Shown piece after piece: positions 17,790-26,650 of a stretch of 64,000 nucleotides of DNA; within the stretch, counting starts at the first letter, position 1, and every line of letters begins with the position of its first letter. This DNA comes from Bog-473 sp963711065 (lineage in GTDB: Bacteria; Actinomycetota; Acidimicrobiia; Acidimicrobiales; RAAP-2). The stretch lies in contig CAVQCO010000003.1 in NCBI GenBank assembly GCA_963711065.1, forward strand, positions 62,001 to 126,000, in the 5' to 3' direction. The position numbers were made by a program, and so were the translations under genes. Below the pieces are notes generated by a model. It searched no databases and was not told the origin of the DNA. It saw nothing but the letters and a program-made list of their open reading frames with translations.

Positions 17790-18763
17790 TGAGCGTCACC
17801 GCGCCGCTCGAACAGCTCGGTCCCGAACCCGCGGACAGAGTCGTCTCCGCCCGCGGTCGACGCACCGGCCCGGCCCGGTCACCTCGCCGACGCCGGCTGA
17901 TGGAGATCATGCTCGCGCTCGGACTTCTGCTGCCGTCCCTCGTCATCTTCGGCGTCTTCGTCTTCTATCCGCTGCTCCGGCAGATCTACCTGTCCTTCTT
18001 CCTCACCCCGCCGTTCCCCGGTGAGCCCAAGCACTATGTCGGGTTCTCGCAGATCCAGCAGGTGCTGAGCTCGCACGACTTCCTGAACAGCCTCTGGGTG
18101 ACGTTCTTGTTCGTCCTCTTCACCGTGCCCGCCGGACTGATCCTCGGCCTCCTGCTGGCCGTGCTGGCCCATCAACAGCTGTCCGGCATACGGTTCTTCC
18201 GGACCGTCTTTTCGTCCACCGTGGCCACGTCTGTCGCGGTGGCCTCGGTGATCTTCTTCACCCTCCTCAACCCCCAGATCGGGCTCTTCAGCTATTGGTT
18301 CGGTCGCACGGGCCAGCTCTCGGTGCTCGACGACCCCAAGTGGGCGCTCCTGGCCGTCTCTGTCGTCACCATCTGGCAGAACCTCGGGCTGTCCTTCATC
18401 GTGATGTCCGCCGGCTTGCAGGCCGTGCCCGATGATCTCCTCGAGGCGTCACGCGTGGACGGTGCGGGGGCATGGACGCGGATGCGTCACGTGATCCTGC
18501 CGATGCTCTCCCCGACGCTCTTCTTCGCCATCGTCGTCGGCACCATCCTGTCCCTCGAAGCGTTCGGGCAGATCGACATCCTGACGGCTGGTGGCCCGTT
18601 GCAGCACACCAACGTGCTCGTCTACGCGATCTATGACCAGGTCTTCAACCAGAACAACCAGGGTCGTGCCGCCGTAATGACGGTCGCGCTGTTCGTCATC
18701 ACCCTGATCTTCACTTTGGTGCAGATCCGGCTGCTCGAGCGGCGGGTCACCTATGAGCGCTGA
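17789..18763 (+). CDS. sugar ABC transporter permease (UgpA/MalF type)
   Basis: 324 residues, six membrane helices after a basic N-terminal tail. The EAA loop is visible as LLEASRVDGAGAWTRMRHVI followed by LPMLSPT, the ATPase docking site of CUT1 permeases. It overlaps the ATPase gene by one base and the next permease by 11 bp, so the operon is translationally coupled. It forms a heterodimer with the product of the next gene. Confidence 0.92.
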   Translation: MSVTAPLEQLGPEPADRVVSARGRRTGPARSPRRRRLMEIMLALGLLLPSLVIFGVFVFYPLLRQIYLSFFLTPPFPGEPKHYVGFSQIQQVLSSHDFLNSLWVTFLFVLFTVPAGLILGLLLAVLAHQQLSGIRFFRTVFSSTVATSVAVASVIFFTLLNPQIGLFSYWFGRTGQLSVLDDPKWALLAVSVVTIWQNLGLSFIVMSAGLQAVPDDLLEASRVDGAGAWTRMRHVILPMLSPTLFFAIVVGTILSLEAFGQIDILTAGGPLQHTNVLVYAIYDQVFNQNNQGRAAVMTVALFVITLIFTLVQIRLLERRVTYER

Positions 18764-19709
18764 CGTGGGGCTCGTGACGATGCTGGGCGCGCTGGCTCCC
18801 GGGTTCCGGATGTTTCTCCTCGTCGCCATCGGCGTCGTTCTCGCCGGTGTCGGACTCCTGATTGCCAGCCGACGCGGCACCCCGGCCCGCCGGCGCCGCG
18901 TCGCGCTGATCGGTCGCTACATGTTGCTCATCGTGCTGGCGGTGATCGTGCTCTTCCCGATCTACATCACCGTCGTGGACTCGCTCCTCAGACCCGATCA
19001 GGTAGTGGCAAAGCCACCCATCCTCTTCCCGGTCCACCCCCAGTGGTCCAGCTACTCCACGGCGTGGACCCAGGGTCACCTCGGCCGGTACCTCCTGAAC
19101 AGCTTCATCGTGACGACCGTCATCGTGGTCGGCGAGGTGGCCACGTCGATCGCTGCCGCCTACGCCTTCGCCTTCCTCCATTTCCCGCTCAAGAAGACGC
19201 TCTTCGTCGTGTTCCTCGCAACCATGATGGTGCCGCTGGAGGTCACTTTCCTCACCAATCTCGACACGGTGGTGAGCCTCGGCTGGTACAACTCCTACTT
19301 CGGTCTGACGGTTCCGTTCCTCGCCACCGGCTTCGGCGCGTTCCTACTCCGGCAGGCCTTTCTGGGGCTGCCCGGCGACCTCCGCGACGCGTCCAAGCTC
19401 GATGGTGCGGGACACTGGCAGTTCCTCCGCCACGTCGCGCTCCCCGTCGCACGACCTGCCGTTGCCGCGCTCGGCATCTTCAGCTTCTTCTGGGCCTGGG
19501 GCCAGTACCTGTGGCCGCTGATCGTCACCAAGGACGACCGGCTGCGGACCGTGCAGATCGGCCTGAAATTCCTCGCCAACAGCCAATTGAACAACTTCAA
19601 CGTCATCTTCGCCGGCACGGTGCTGGCCGCCCTCCCGCTCTTCCTCCTGCTGATCCTCTTCGAGAAGCAGCTGGTGCGGGGACTGACCGCCGGAGCCGTA
19701 AAGGGATGA
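18753..19709 (+). CDS. sugar ABC transporter permease (UgpE/MalG type)
   Basis: 318 residues with about seven hydrophobic segments. The extra N-terminal helix (FRMFLLVAIGVVLAGVGLLI) precedes the usual six-helix core. The EAA loop LRDASKLDGAGHWQFLRHVA is near residue 220. Second permease of the CUT1 importer. It is followed after 19 bp by the binding protein gene. Confidence 0.92.
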   Translation: MSADVGLVTMLGALAPGFRMFLLVAIGVVLAGVGLLIASRRGTPARRRRVALIGRYMLLIVLAVIVLFPIYITVVDSLLRPDQVVAKPPILFPVHPQWSSYSTAWTQGHLGRYLLNSFIVTTVIVVGEVATSIAAAYAFAFLHFPLKKTLFVVFLATMMVPLEVTFLTNLDTVVSLGWYNSYFGLTVPFLATGFGAFLLRQAFLGLPGDLRDASKLDGAGHWQFLRHVALPVARPAVAALGIFSFFWAWGQYLWPLIVTKDDRLRTVQIGLKFLANSQLNNFNVIFAGTVLAALPLFLLLILFEKQLVRGLTAGAVKG

Positions 19710-19728
19710 CCCAGCAAGGAGAACAACG

Positions 19729-21204
19729 ATGACGTACACGAATGACCACGCACGTCGAGGAGGCTGGGGGAGGCGCCGGCGACACGCGCGGCGGGGTACG
19801 GCCGCCATGGGCGGCGCGGCGCTCGTGGTTGCCTCCGCCCTGGCCACCATGGGCGGCAGTGCGGCTACGACGGCCGACGCGGCGGCGCCATCGTCGACCA
19901 GCGTCGTCTCGTCGGCCTGCGGCCTCTCTGCGTTGGCCAAGTCGTCGACCCCTGTCCAGATCACCATGTGGCACACCATGACCCAGACCAACAACACGTG
20001 GCTGCAGAACTCGGTCGCGCAGTTCAACGCCTCGCAGCGAAAAGTCAAGGTCACGTTGGTACAGCAACCCGATTACCCGTCCGAGTTCGTCAAGTACAAG
20101 GCAGGGCTCTCAAGCGGCGACCTTCCCGACGTCGCGCAATTCGAGGACACGACGGTGCAGCAGCTCGTCGACAGCCACTCCACCGTCCCGGTACAGGACT
20201 GCATCGCTGCCTCCCACTACGCATTGAGCGACTACTTGCCGCGAGCCCTGGCGTTCTACCGCTACCACGGCATCCAGCAGTCGATGCCTTGGTCCGTGTC
20301 CAACGTGATCATGTACTACAACCCTTTGGCCTTCCAGAAAGCCGGACTTGACCCCAACGTCCCGCCCGTGACGTTCGGACAGGTCACCGCCGACTCGCAG
20401 AAGATCGTCGCGGCACATGCGGCCACCCATGGCGTCGCGCTGCCTGCGAAGCCCTATGTCTTCGAGTTCTTGCTCGCCAAGAGTGGCGGCCAGTACGTGA
20501 ACAACGGAAACGGGCACGCGGCGCGGGCGACCCAGGCGGATCTGACGAGCCCGACGGCGCTCAAGGTCTGGAGATGGTGGAACCAGATGCTCAAGTCGCA
20601 CCTGGCCCTGGCGACCGGCTCGGACCCCAACAACATCGACCACCTGATCGCGATCGCCACCGGCAATGCCGCAATGACGTTCGAAGCCTCGGGTGTCATA
20701 GGGCCCGCCGAGGCAGTGCTCGCCTCGGGCCAGTACCCCGGCGTGCAGATCCGTACCGCGGTGCTACCAGCGCTCACCGCCGGAGGCGGCGTGCCGGTGG
20801 GAGACGGCTCGTTGTGGATCTCTGCGCACGCATCGCTGGCCAAGCGAGCGGCGGCCTGGCAGCTGATTCAGTACCTCGACTCCCCCGCCCAACAGGCATC
20901 CCTGGCCGCTGAAAGCGGGTACGTGCCGATCCGGGTCTCGGCGACCAAATTCCCCTCCCTTGAGGCCAAGTGGGCGCACGACCCCAACTACAGGGTCGGC
21001 TACACCCAGCTGACGTCGGGCTCGTTGAGCTTTGCCAACATCGGCTCGCTCATCGGCGACTATCAGGGCGTGAGGAATGCCGTGGCGGACGGGCTCGAGC
21101 AGATGGTGGCCAACGGGATGTCGCCTCAGGCCGCTGCGTCCTTCGCCGAGAACGAGGCCAACACCGCCATCCAGAACTACAACAGCCGCATCGGCAGCGG
21201 CTGA
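19729..21204 (+). CDS. extracellular solute-binding protein, family 1 (UgpB-like)
   Basis: 491 residues. AAGGAG precedes the ATG. An arginine-rich N-region (RRGGWGRRRRHARRG) and a hydrophobic stretch form an export signal ending at about residue 50. There is no lipobox Cys in the usual position. The mature part starts PVQITMWHTMTQTNN, typical of family 1 binding proteins such as UgpB, and includes the hinge region MPWSVSNVIMYYNPLAFQKA. Together with the two permeases and ATPase it completes a carbohydrate or glycerophosphodiester importer. The divergent fucosidase favours an oligosaccharide ligand, but UgpB-like substrates cannot be excluded. Confidence 0.88.
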   Translation: MTYTNDHARRGGWGRRRRHARRGTAAMGGAALVVASALATMGGSAATTADAAAPSSTSVVSSACGLSALAKSSTPVQITMWHTMTQTNNTWLQNSVAQFNASQRKVKVTLVQQPDYPSEFVKYKAGLSSGDLPDVAQFEDTTVQQLVDSHSTVPVQDCIAASHYALSDYLPRALAFYRYHGIQQSMPWSVSNVIMYYNPLAFQKAGLDPNVPPVTFGQVTADSQKIVAAHAATHGVALPAKPYVFEFLLAKSGGQYVNNGNGHAARATQADLTSPTALKVWRWWNQMLKSHLALATGSDPNNIDHLIAIATGNAAMTFEASGVIGPAEAVLASGQYPGVQIRTAVLPALTAGGGVPVGDGSLWISAHASLAKRAAAWQLIQYLDSPAQQASLAAESGYVPIRVSATKFPSLEAKWAHDPNYRVGYTQLTSGSLSFANIGSLIGDYQGVRNAVADGLEQMVANGMSPQAAASFAENEANTAIQNYNSRIGSG

Positions 21205-21309
21205 CTCCGGGCGAGCACCCGAATCGACCGTCGAGCCGGTCCCCGACAGACCGGTCGAGCCGGCCGTCGCGTCCGGTCAACGTCCCCTCGAGCGGCCGAC
21301 GGCTCCTTT

Positions 21310-21510
21310 TCACCGGTTCGCAACGCGATGCGCTGCAACGCGATGGTGCAGGCAAAATGCGCCACCTGGAGGATGACCGCGAAGGCGAACCAGACCGGGT
21401 CCAGTGAGGTCCGCTTGGGCCAGCAGGCGAAGACCTCGGTCAGGCTCGGGAACACGAGCTAGATCGTGATGCCGGCCACCACGACCATGACCGTCTTCTT
21501 GGCGATGGAC
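21310..21510 (-). pseudogene. remnant of a flippase-like (lysylphosphatidylglycerol synthase TM-region) membrane protein
   Basis: In one minus-strand frame the segment IAKKTVMVVVAGITI-stop-LVFPSLTEVFACWPKRTSL then DPVWFAFAVILQVAHFACTI strongly resembles the start of actinobacterial UPF0104-type flippase-domain proteins. A TAG at 21461-21459 interrupts it, and the reading dissolves after ALQRIALRTG. The fragment is fused at about 21508 to an IS481 transposase start. It is a decayed fragment, not a functional gene. Confidence 0.55.
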
Positions 21511-21594
21511 CGCCACGGGCATCCCGTGATCTCGCACCCGTTCGACCAGCAGACGCCGGCCGTGGAACGTCAATCGAGCATTACGGTGACCCAT
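21508..21594 (-). mobile_element. IS481-family transposase N-terminal fragment
   Basis: ATG at 21594 with GGAGG upstream begins MGHRNARLTFHGRRLLVERV followed by RDHGMPVA, the typical first helices of IS481-type transposases (HRNA-LT-GRRLLVERV). The homology stops after about 29 residues, where the flippase-like remnant begins, so only the 5' end of the element survives. The 13-bp inverted repeat at 21595-21645 lies immediately upstream. Confidence 0.55.
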
Positions 21595-21645
21595 GAAGAC
21601 CTCCGGTAGGTGAAGACGGACATCTCCACTGCACCGGAGGTCTTC
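21595..21645. repeat. 13-bp perfect inverted repeat next to the IS481 remnant
   Basis: GAAGACCTCCGGT (21595-21607) and its exact complement ACCGGAGGTCTTC (21633-21645), separated by 25 bp. The left arm contains the transposase ribosome site. The repeat may be part of the original element end or a duplicated 5' region. Confidence 0.6.
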
Positions 21646-21684
21646 TCTTAGATCAACCCGTCACGACCTCCTGGCTGAGTACAT

Positions 21685-22086
21685 CTAGCTGGCCAGGATC
21701 TTGGCCTTCTGCGCGTCGAACTCCGCGTCGGTGATGACGCCCTGCGACTTGAGGTCAGCCAGCTTCGACAGCTGCGAGGCCGAGTCGGTCCCCGCCGACC
21801 CCGCGGTTTGACGCACGTACTCGTCGAAGGCCTTCTGCTGCTGCGCCGCCTGCTGCGCCGCCCTCTCGTGCATCTTCCCGCCGCGTGCGATGAGGTAGAC
21901 GAAGACGCCCAGGAACGGGAGGATGATGATGAAGATCACCCACAGCGCCTTGGCCAGCCCACCCATGTCGTGGCTGCGGAAGATGTCCATGAAGACCATG
22001 ATGAGCAGCCAGATCCAGATGATGAAGAGGAAGAAGTACAGCATGGTCAGGAAGGCATCGAGCACCGGGTAAGTGGAGGCAAGCAT
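21685..22086 (-). CDS. PLDc_N membrane protein with C-terminal SHOCT domain (copy 2)
   Basis: 133 residues, the same length as the gene at 3545-3946 and near-identical over the membrane part (LYFFLFIIWIWLL, DIFRSHDMGG, LPFLGVFVYLIARGGKMHE). The spacer before the SHOCT tail is divergent (VRQTAGSAGTDSASQ). AAGGAG lies upstream of the ATG. The two loci share architecture, ribosome site and codon use, indicating a duplication within the genome. Role unknown. Confidence 0.8.
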   Translation of the reverse strand: MLASTYPVLDAFLTMLYFFLFIIWIWLLIMVFMDIFRSHDMGGLAKALWVIFIIILPFLGVFVYLIARGGKMHERAAQQAAQQQKAFDEYVRQTAGSAGTDSASQLSKLADLKSQGVITDAEFDAQKAKILAS

Positions 22087-22309
22087 CTACGACACTCCTT
22101 GTGATGGTCCGTGGTCGGCAAGTACCCCGCCCTGCATCCCAATGTCTAGCCCGCTCGCTCGACCGACGCGGGGATGGACTCCCGGCCACCCGAGAAGATC
22201 CCCCGACCCTCGGGCCGGCGCGACGCGCCACACAGACTCGGAGGCGGGGTCGTGACCTTGGACCCTGACCCGGCGCGATGCTGCCAACCAGAATGACCAC
22301 ACGGGATCC

Positions 22310-23638
22310 ATGACCCACGACCTCAACCTCACGACGCTGGCCGTCGTCTCCGCCTGCGTCATCGTCTGGGGCCTTGTGTCCGCCCGCCTCGAGCGCTGGG
22401 ACGTCTCCGCCCCCATGGCGTTCGTCGTCCTCGGCGTCGTCGTGACGCACGGGCCGACGACGATCGTGCACTTCGGTCTGCACTCGTCGACCATCCGGTC
22501 GCTGGCCGAGGTGACGCTGGCCCTGGTGCTCTTCGCCGACGCCTCCCGGGTCAACATGCGCGCCCTCCGGGCGGATGCCGCCCTCCCGGCGCGGCTGTTG
22601 GGCATCGGCTTGCCGCTGACCATCGGGGCCGGCGCGGCCGCCGCCACGCTCCTGTTCGGCGGCAGCGGGCTCTGGGTGGCCGCCGCCATCGGCGCCATCG
22701 TGGCCCCGACCGACGCCGCGCTCGGCGCGTCCATCATGGGGGACGAGCGGGTGCCCTCGGCCGTGCGCCGGCTCCTCAACGTGGAGAGCGGCCTCAACGA
22801 TGGCATCGCCACTCCCTTCGTCAATCTCTTCATCGCCGGGGCGGTCACCACCGAGGCCGTGAGCGGCGCCACCCATCTGAGCACGGCGGTCGCCGAGCTC
22901 GCCGGCGGCGCTGCGCTGGGGATCGCGATCGGTGTCGTTGGTGCGGTGCTCCTCGCGCTGGCCCGCCGTCACGACTGGAGCTCGCCGAGCGTCCGGCCCC
23001 TGGCCATCTTCGGCCTGGCGTTGTTCGCCTACTCGACGTCCGTCCTGGCGGGCACGAACGGATTCATCGCCGCCTTCGTGGCCGGCCTTGCCTTCGGCAC
23101 CTTGGACCACCACAACGACGCGGCCATGCTCCGCTTCACCGAGGAGGCAGGCACCCTGTTGTCGCTGCTGGTGTGGTTCATCTTCGGGGCCGTCATGCTC
23201 GTCCCCGGCCTGGAGGACCTGACGTGGCGCGATGCGGTCTTCGCTCTCCTGGCGCTCACGCTTCTCCGGATGGTGCCCGTGGCCATCGCCCTCGCCGGCA
23301 CCGGGCTGGACCGCGCCACGGTGGCATTCGTGGGCTGGTTCGGCCCCCGCGGACTGGCCTCGGTGGTCTTCGGTCTGATCGCCGTCGACGCCCTGGCGCC
23401 GTCACAGGCGAAGGTGGTCCTCGCCGCCGTCACCCTGACCGTGGCTCTCAGCGTCCTGCTCCACGGGGTCAGCGCCTCCCCGCTCGCCGCACGCTACGGC
23501 GCCCATGCAGCCGGGCTCCGACCGGAGGGCCCGGAGCACACCGACGCCGTGCCGATCGCCACCCGCTCCCTCGACGCAGCCCGGCGGCCGCTCGGTCGCC
23601 GGGGCCCCGAACCCGACGACACGCGAGGCGCACGATGA
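22310..23638 (+). CDS. CPA1-family cation:proton antiporter
   Basis: 442 residues with about 12 hydrophobic segments. The family motifs GAIVAPTDAALGASIM (around residue 133) and NVESGLNDGIATPFVN (about 162, with the essential Asp), and the later FGPRGLASVVFGLIAVD, identify an NhaP/CPA1-type Na+/H+ or K+/H+ antiporter. The last 45 residues are a polar cytoplasmic tail. It overlaps the FMN reductase by four bases (ATGA), so the two are co-translated. Confidence 0.9.
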   Translation: MTHDLNLTTLAVVSACVIVWGLVSARLERWDVSAPMAFVVLGVVVTHGPTTIVHFGLHSSTIRSLAEVTLALVLFADASRVNMRALRADAALPARLLGIGLPLTIGAGAAAATLLFGGSGLWVAAAIGAIVAPTDAALGASIMGDERVPSAVRRLLNVESGLNDGIATPFVNLFIAGAVTTEAVSGATHLSTAVAELAGGAALGIAIGVVGAVLLALARRHDWSSPSVRPLAIFGLALFAYSTSVLAGTNGFIAAFVAGLAFGTLDHHNDAAMLRFTEEAGTLLSLLVWFIFGAVMLVPGLEDLTWRDAVFALLALTLLRMVPVAIALAGTGLDRATVAFVGWFGPRGLASVVFGLIAVDALAPSQAKVVLAAVTLTVALSVLLHGVSASPLAARYGAHAAGLRPEGPEHTDAVPIATRSLDAARRPLGRRGPEPDDTRGAR

Positions 23639-24150
23639 GGGTGGCGGTCGTGGTCGGGAACCCCAAGGCGGGTTCGAGGACGCTGCAGGTTGCCCTCGCC
23701 GTCGCCCGCGGGCTGCAGGACGACCCGCGGAGCGGGGCGGACACGCTCGTCGTCGACCTGGCCGAGCACGCCTCCGAACTGTTCGCCGCCGATGCCCCCG
23801 CGGTCGACGAGTTGCTCGACGCCGTCGCCGCGAGTGACGTCGTGGTGGTGGCCTCGCCCACGTACAAGGCGACCTACACGGGCCTCTTGAAGTCCTTCTT
23901 CGACCGCTACGGAAACGATGCCCTGGCCCGGACGATTTGCATTCCCGTCATGACGGGTGCGGCACCGATCCACGCCCTCGCGCCCGAGGTCCACCTCCGA
24001 CCGCTCCTGGTCGAGCTCGGCGCATCCGTTCCGACTCGTGGCCTCTTCGTCACCGAGCAGCAATTCGAGGCCCTGGACGAGGTGGTCGGGTCCTGGGTCT
24101 CGAGCGTCCGGCCGCGGGTGGAGGCCGCTCTGAGTCGGCCGACGGCGTAG
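23635..24150 (+). CDS. NADPH-dependent FMN reductase
   Basis: 171 residues, flavodoxin-like. The FMN phosphate loop is VVVGNPKAGSRTLQVAL and the isoalloxazine-contacting segment is VVVASPTYKATYTGLLKSFFDR, as in SsuE/MsuE-type reductases, which supply reduced flavin to two-component monooxygenases. No monooxygenase is adjacent. It is translationally coupled to the antiporter and converges with the GGDEF-EAL gene four bases downstream. Confidence 0.88.
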   Translation: MRVAVVVGNPKAGSRTLQVALAVARGLQDDPRSGADTLVVDLAEHASELFAADAPAVDELLDAVAASDVVVVASPTYKATYTGLLKSFFDRYGNDALARTICIPVMTGAAPIHALAPEVHLRPLLVELGASVPTRGLFVTEQQFEALDEVVGSWVSSVRPRVEAALSRPTA

Positions 24151-24154
24151 GAGG

Positions 24155-26470
24155 TCAGCCCGGACCCGCGCCGAGCGCCAGCGGCGGATTCCGCCGCTCG
24201 AGCAGCTTCTCGATCTCCGCCGCGTCGGCGGGCCGGGAGAAGATGAATCCCTGGCCCTGTTCGCACTGCTCGCTCCGCAGGCCCTCCAGCTGGTTCTGCT
24301 CCTCAATGCCCTCGGCCAGCGTCACCAGCCCCAGCGTGCGGCCGAGATCGACGAGCGCGTGGATCAGGGCCGCGGCATCGGGTGAACGGCTCATCTCGGC
24401 GACGAACGACCGGTCGATCTTCAGCACGTCCACCGGGAACTGGCGGAGATAGGCGAGCGAGGAGTAGCCGGTGCCGAAGTCGTCGATCGCCACCATGACG
24501 CCCAGCCGCTTGAGCCGATTGAGCCGGGCGACGGTCGCCTCGGCATCCTTCATCAGGACGGACTCCGTGACCTCGAGGATCAGCATGCCGGGATCGAGCT
24601 CGCTGGCGAGGAGGGCGGCGCGGACGTCGTCGACGAGCCGATCGGACTCGAGATGCCGCATGGAGACGTTGACGGAGATGCTCGTGCTGTGTCCGCGCTT
24701 GTGCCAGGCACTGGCCTGGCGGCAGGCCTCGTCCAGCACCCACCGGCCCACCTCGACGATGAGGCCGCTCTCCTCCAGCACGGGGATGAAGACGTCAGGC
24801 ATGATCGTCCCCCTGGTCGGATGCTGCCAGCGAAGCAGCGCCTCGACCCCCTGAAGCTGCACCCGGTCGAGGTCGAAGATCGGGTGATAGAGCAGGAAGA
24901 ACTCGTGACGGTCGAGCGCGGACTCCAGGTCGGACTTGAGCATCAGCCGCTCGCGTGCTGCGTTCTGCATGGCGAGCTCGAAGAGGACGGACTGGTCGCG
25001 ACCGGCGCCTTTGGCCCGGTACAGGGCGATGTCGGCATCCCGGAGCAGGTCTTCCGCGGTCGGACGATCTCCCGACGCGATGCCGATGCTCGCCGAGATG
25101 GAGATGGACATGCCTTCGATCCCCGGAATGTGGAACGGGGGCTTGAGCACCTGGTGCACCCGCTCGGCGATCGCCTCGGGCCCGCCGGCCAGGGACACAC
25201 CGTCGGCCAGGATCACGAACTCGTCCCCACCGAGGCGCCCGACGGTGTCGCTGGCCCGCAGGATCCCGAGGAGCCGGCCGGCGACCATCTGGAGCAGTTG
25301 GTCACCGGCACCGTGCCCGAGGGAGTCATTGGAGTCCTTGAAGTTGTCCAGGTCGATGAACAGGGCCGACACCGGAGCCCCGGTGCGCCGCGCCCGGATC
25401 AGCATCTGCTCGGCCCGATCGAGGATCAGCTGGCGGTTCGCCAGACCCGTCAACGGGTCATGCAGAGCCCGGTGGGCGAGGAGCGCCTCGAACTTCTTGC
25501 GTTCGGTGATGTCGCGGATGTTCGACACGTACCCCGCGACCGAGGGCCTGTCCGTCTGGTTGCAGACCACCGCCTCGACGTCGCGGGTCGTGCCGTCCCT
25601 GCGCACCATGCGGAACTCGAGCGTTGCGGTGCCGGGCCCCGACTGAAAGTCGGCGCCCAGGATCCGTCGGACCTGATCGAGATCGACCGGGTGGACATAG
25701 TCGGTCGCTCGGTGGCCGACGAGCTCCGCCGGCTCGTACTGCAAGAGATCCTTGATCGCAGGGGAGACGTAGCGGAAGTCCCCCGCGTCGTCGAGGATCA
25801 TCGTGACGTCGGAGGAGTTCTGGATCAGGGAACGGAAGCGGTCCTCGCTGAGACGCAGCGTCGCCTCCGCCTCCTCCTTCTGGTCCATGAGCGTTTCCTT
25901 CTGCTCCATGGTGGCTCCGGCCATCCGGATTACGAAGAAGAGGACGAAGCCTCCCATGAGGGTCAGCGCGGTGGACTGCGCACGGGTCAACTCGGACGGC
26001 AACCAGCCCTGGGTGAGGGCGAACTGGCCGATGGCCATCCCGATCAGGCTCCAGATGGCGGTGGTGCGCCACACCCGGGATCCACCTTGGGCCACGTTCT
26101 CCAGCGCGATGAATGCGTACGCGCCCCACAGGACCGGGCCCCAGCCCGTCAGGTAGATGACGGCGGTCACGGCGGCGACCTGGCTGGCGACGCGCAGGTT
26201 GAGGGTCAGCGTGCCCGGCCGCGCCGCGTAGAACGCGTCGACGAGCAGATTGACCCCCACGATCGCGACGAAGATCCCGAGCCAGACCCACGGCGACTCG
26301 CGCGCGATGTAGCCCGCGTGCATGAGCAGCAGGATGACCAGGAACGCGGCCGGACCGATGAGATAGGCGAGCATCCTCGGGTTGAGCCGGCCGTCAACGG
26401 CCCACGCCGCAGGGACGGGCGCGACGAGCTGGGAGCGGCCAGCATCGTCTGCGTCACCCTGCGGTGGCAT
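24155..26470 (-). CDS. membrane-bound PAS-GGDEF-EAL protein (cyclic di-GMP turnover)
   Basis: 771 residues. Five or six N-terminal helices (about residues 30-200) form a membrane sensor module. A short coiled coil (MEQKETLMDQKEEAEATLRL) leads to a PAS domain (about 215-335). A GGDEF domain follows with intact RLGGDEFVIL, then an EAL domain with intact GVEALLRW and DDFGTGYSSLAYL. Both catalytic signatures are preserved, so the protein may both make and degrade c-di-GMP, with the balance set by the membrane/PAS sensor. It is monocistronic and converges with the FMN reductase. The ATG at 26470 is the first in frame near the membrane region. Confidence 0.93.
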   Translation of the reverse strand: MPPQGDADDAGRSQLVAPVPAAWAVDGRLNPRMLAYLIGPAAFLVILLLMHAGYIARESPWVWLGIFVAIVGVNLLVDAFYAARPGTLTLNLRVASQVAAVTAVIYLTGWGPVLWGAYAFIALENVAQGGSRVWRTTAIWSLIGMAIGQFALTQGWLPSELTRAQSTALTLMGGFVLFFVIRMAGATMEQKETLMDQKEEAEATLRLSEDRFRSLIQNSSDVTMILDDAGDFRYVSPAIKDLLQYEPAELVGHRATDYVHPVDLDQVRRILGADFQSGPGTATLEFRMVRRDGTTRDVEAVVCNQTDRPSVAGYVSNIRDITERKKFEALLAHRALHDPLTGLANRQLILDRAEQMLIRARRTGAPVSALFIDLDNFKDSNDSLGHGAGDQLLQMVAGRLLGILRASDTVGRLGGDEFVILADGVSLAGGPEAIAERVHQVLKPPFHIPGIEGMSISISASIGIASGDRPTAEDLLRDADIALYRAKGAGRDQSVLFELAMQNAARERLMLKSDLESALDRHEFFLLYHPIFDLDRVQLQGVEALLRWQHPTRGTIMPDVFIPVLEESGLIVEVGRWVLDEACRQASAWHKRGHSTSISVNVSMRHLESDRLVDDVRAALLASELDPGMLILEVTESVLMKDAEATVARLNRLKRLGVMVAIDDFGTGYSSLAYLRQFPVDVLKIDRSFVAEMSRSPDAAALIHALVDLGRTLGLVTLAEGIEEQNQLEGLRSEQCEQGQGFIFSRPADAAEIEKLLERRNPPLALGAGPG

Positions 26471-26650
26471 CGCCCATCCCCCTCACCCTCGATCCGAGGT
26501 TCTTCCCACTGTCTTCGTCAGTTCAGCGGCTGAACTTGATCGCGGGGCGGCGTGAGGACGGGTCGAGCGCTCTCGAGAAAAGGGCCGTTGACGAGGGAGT
26601 TTCGGTCCCAACTCTTTTGTCGACACCGGCGGGACCGGGAGGAAATCGCC

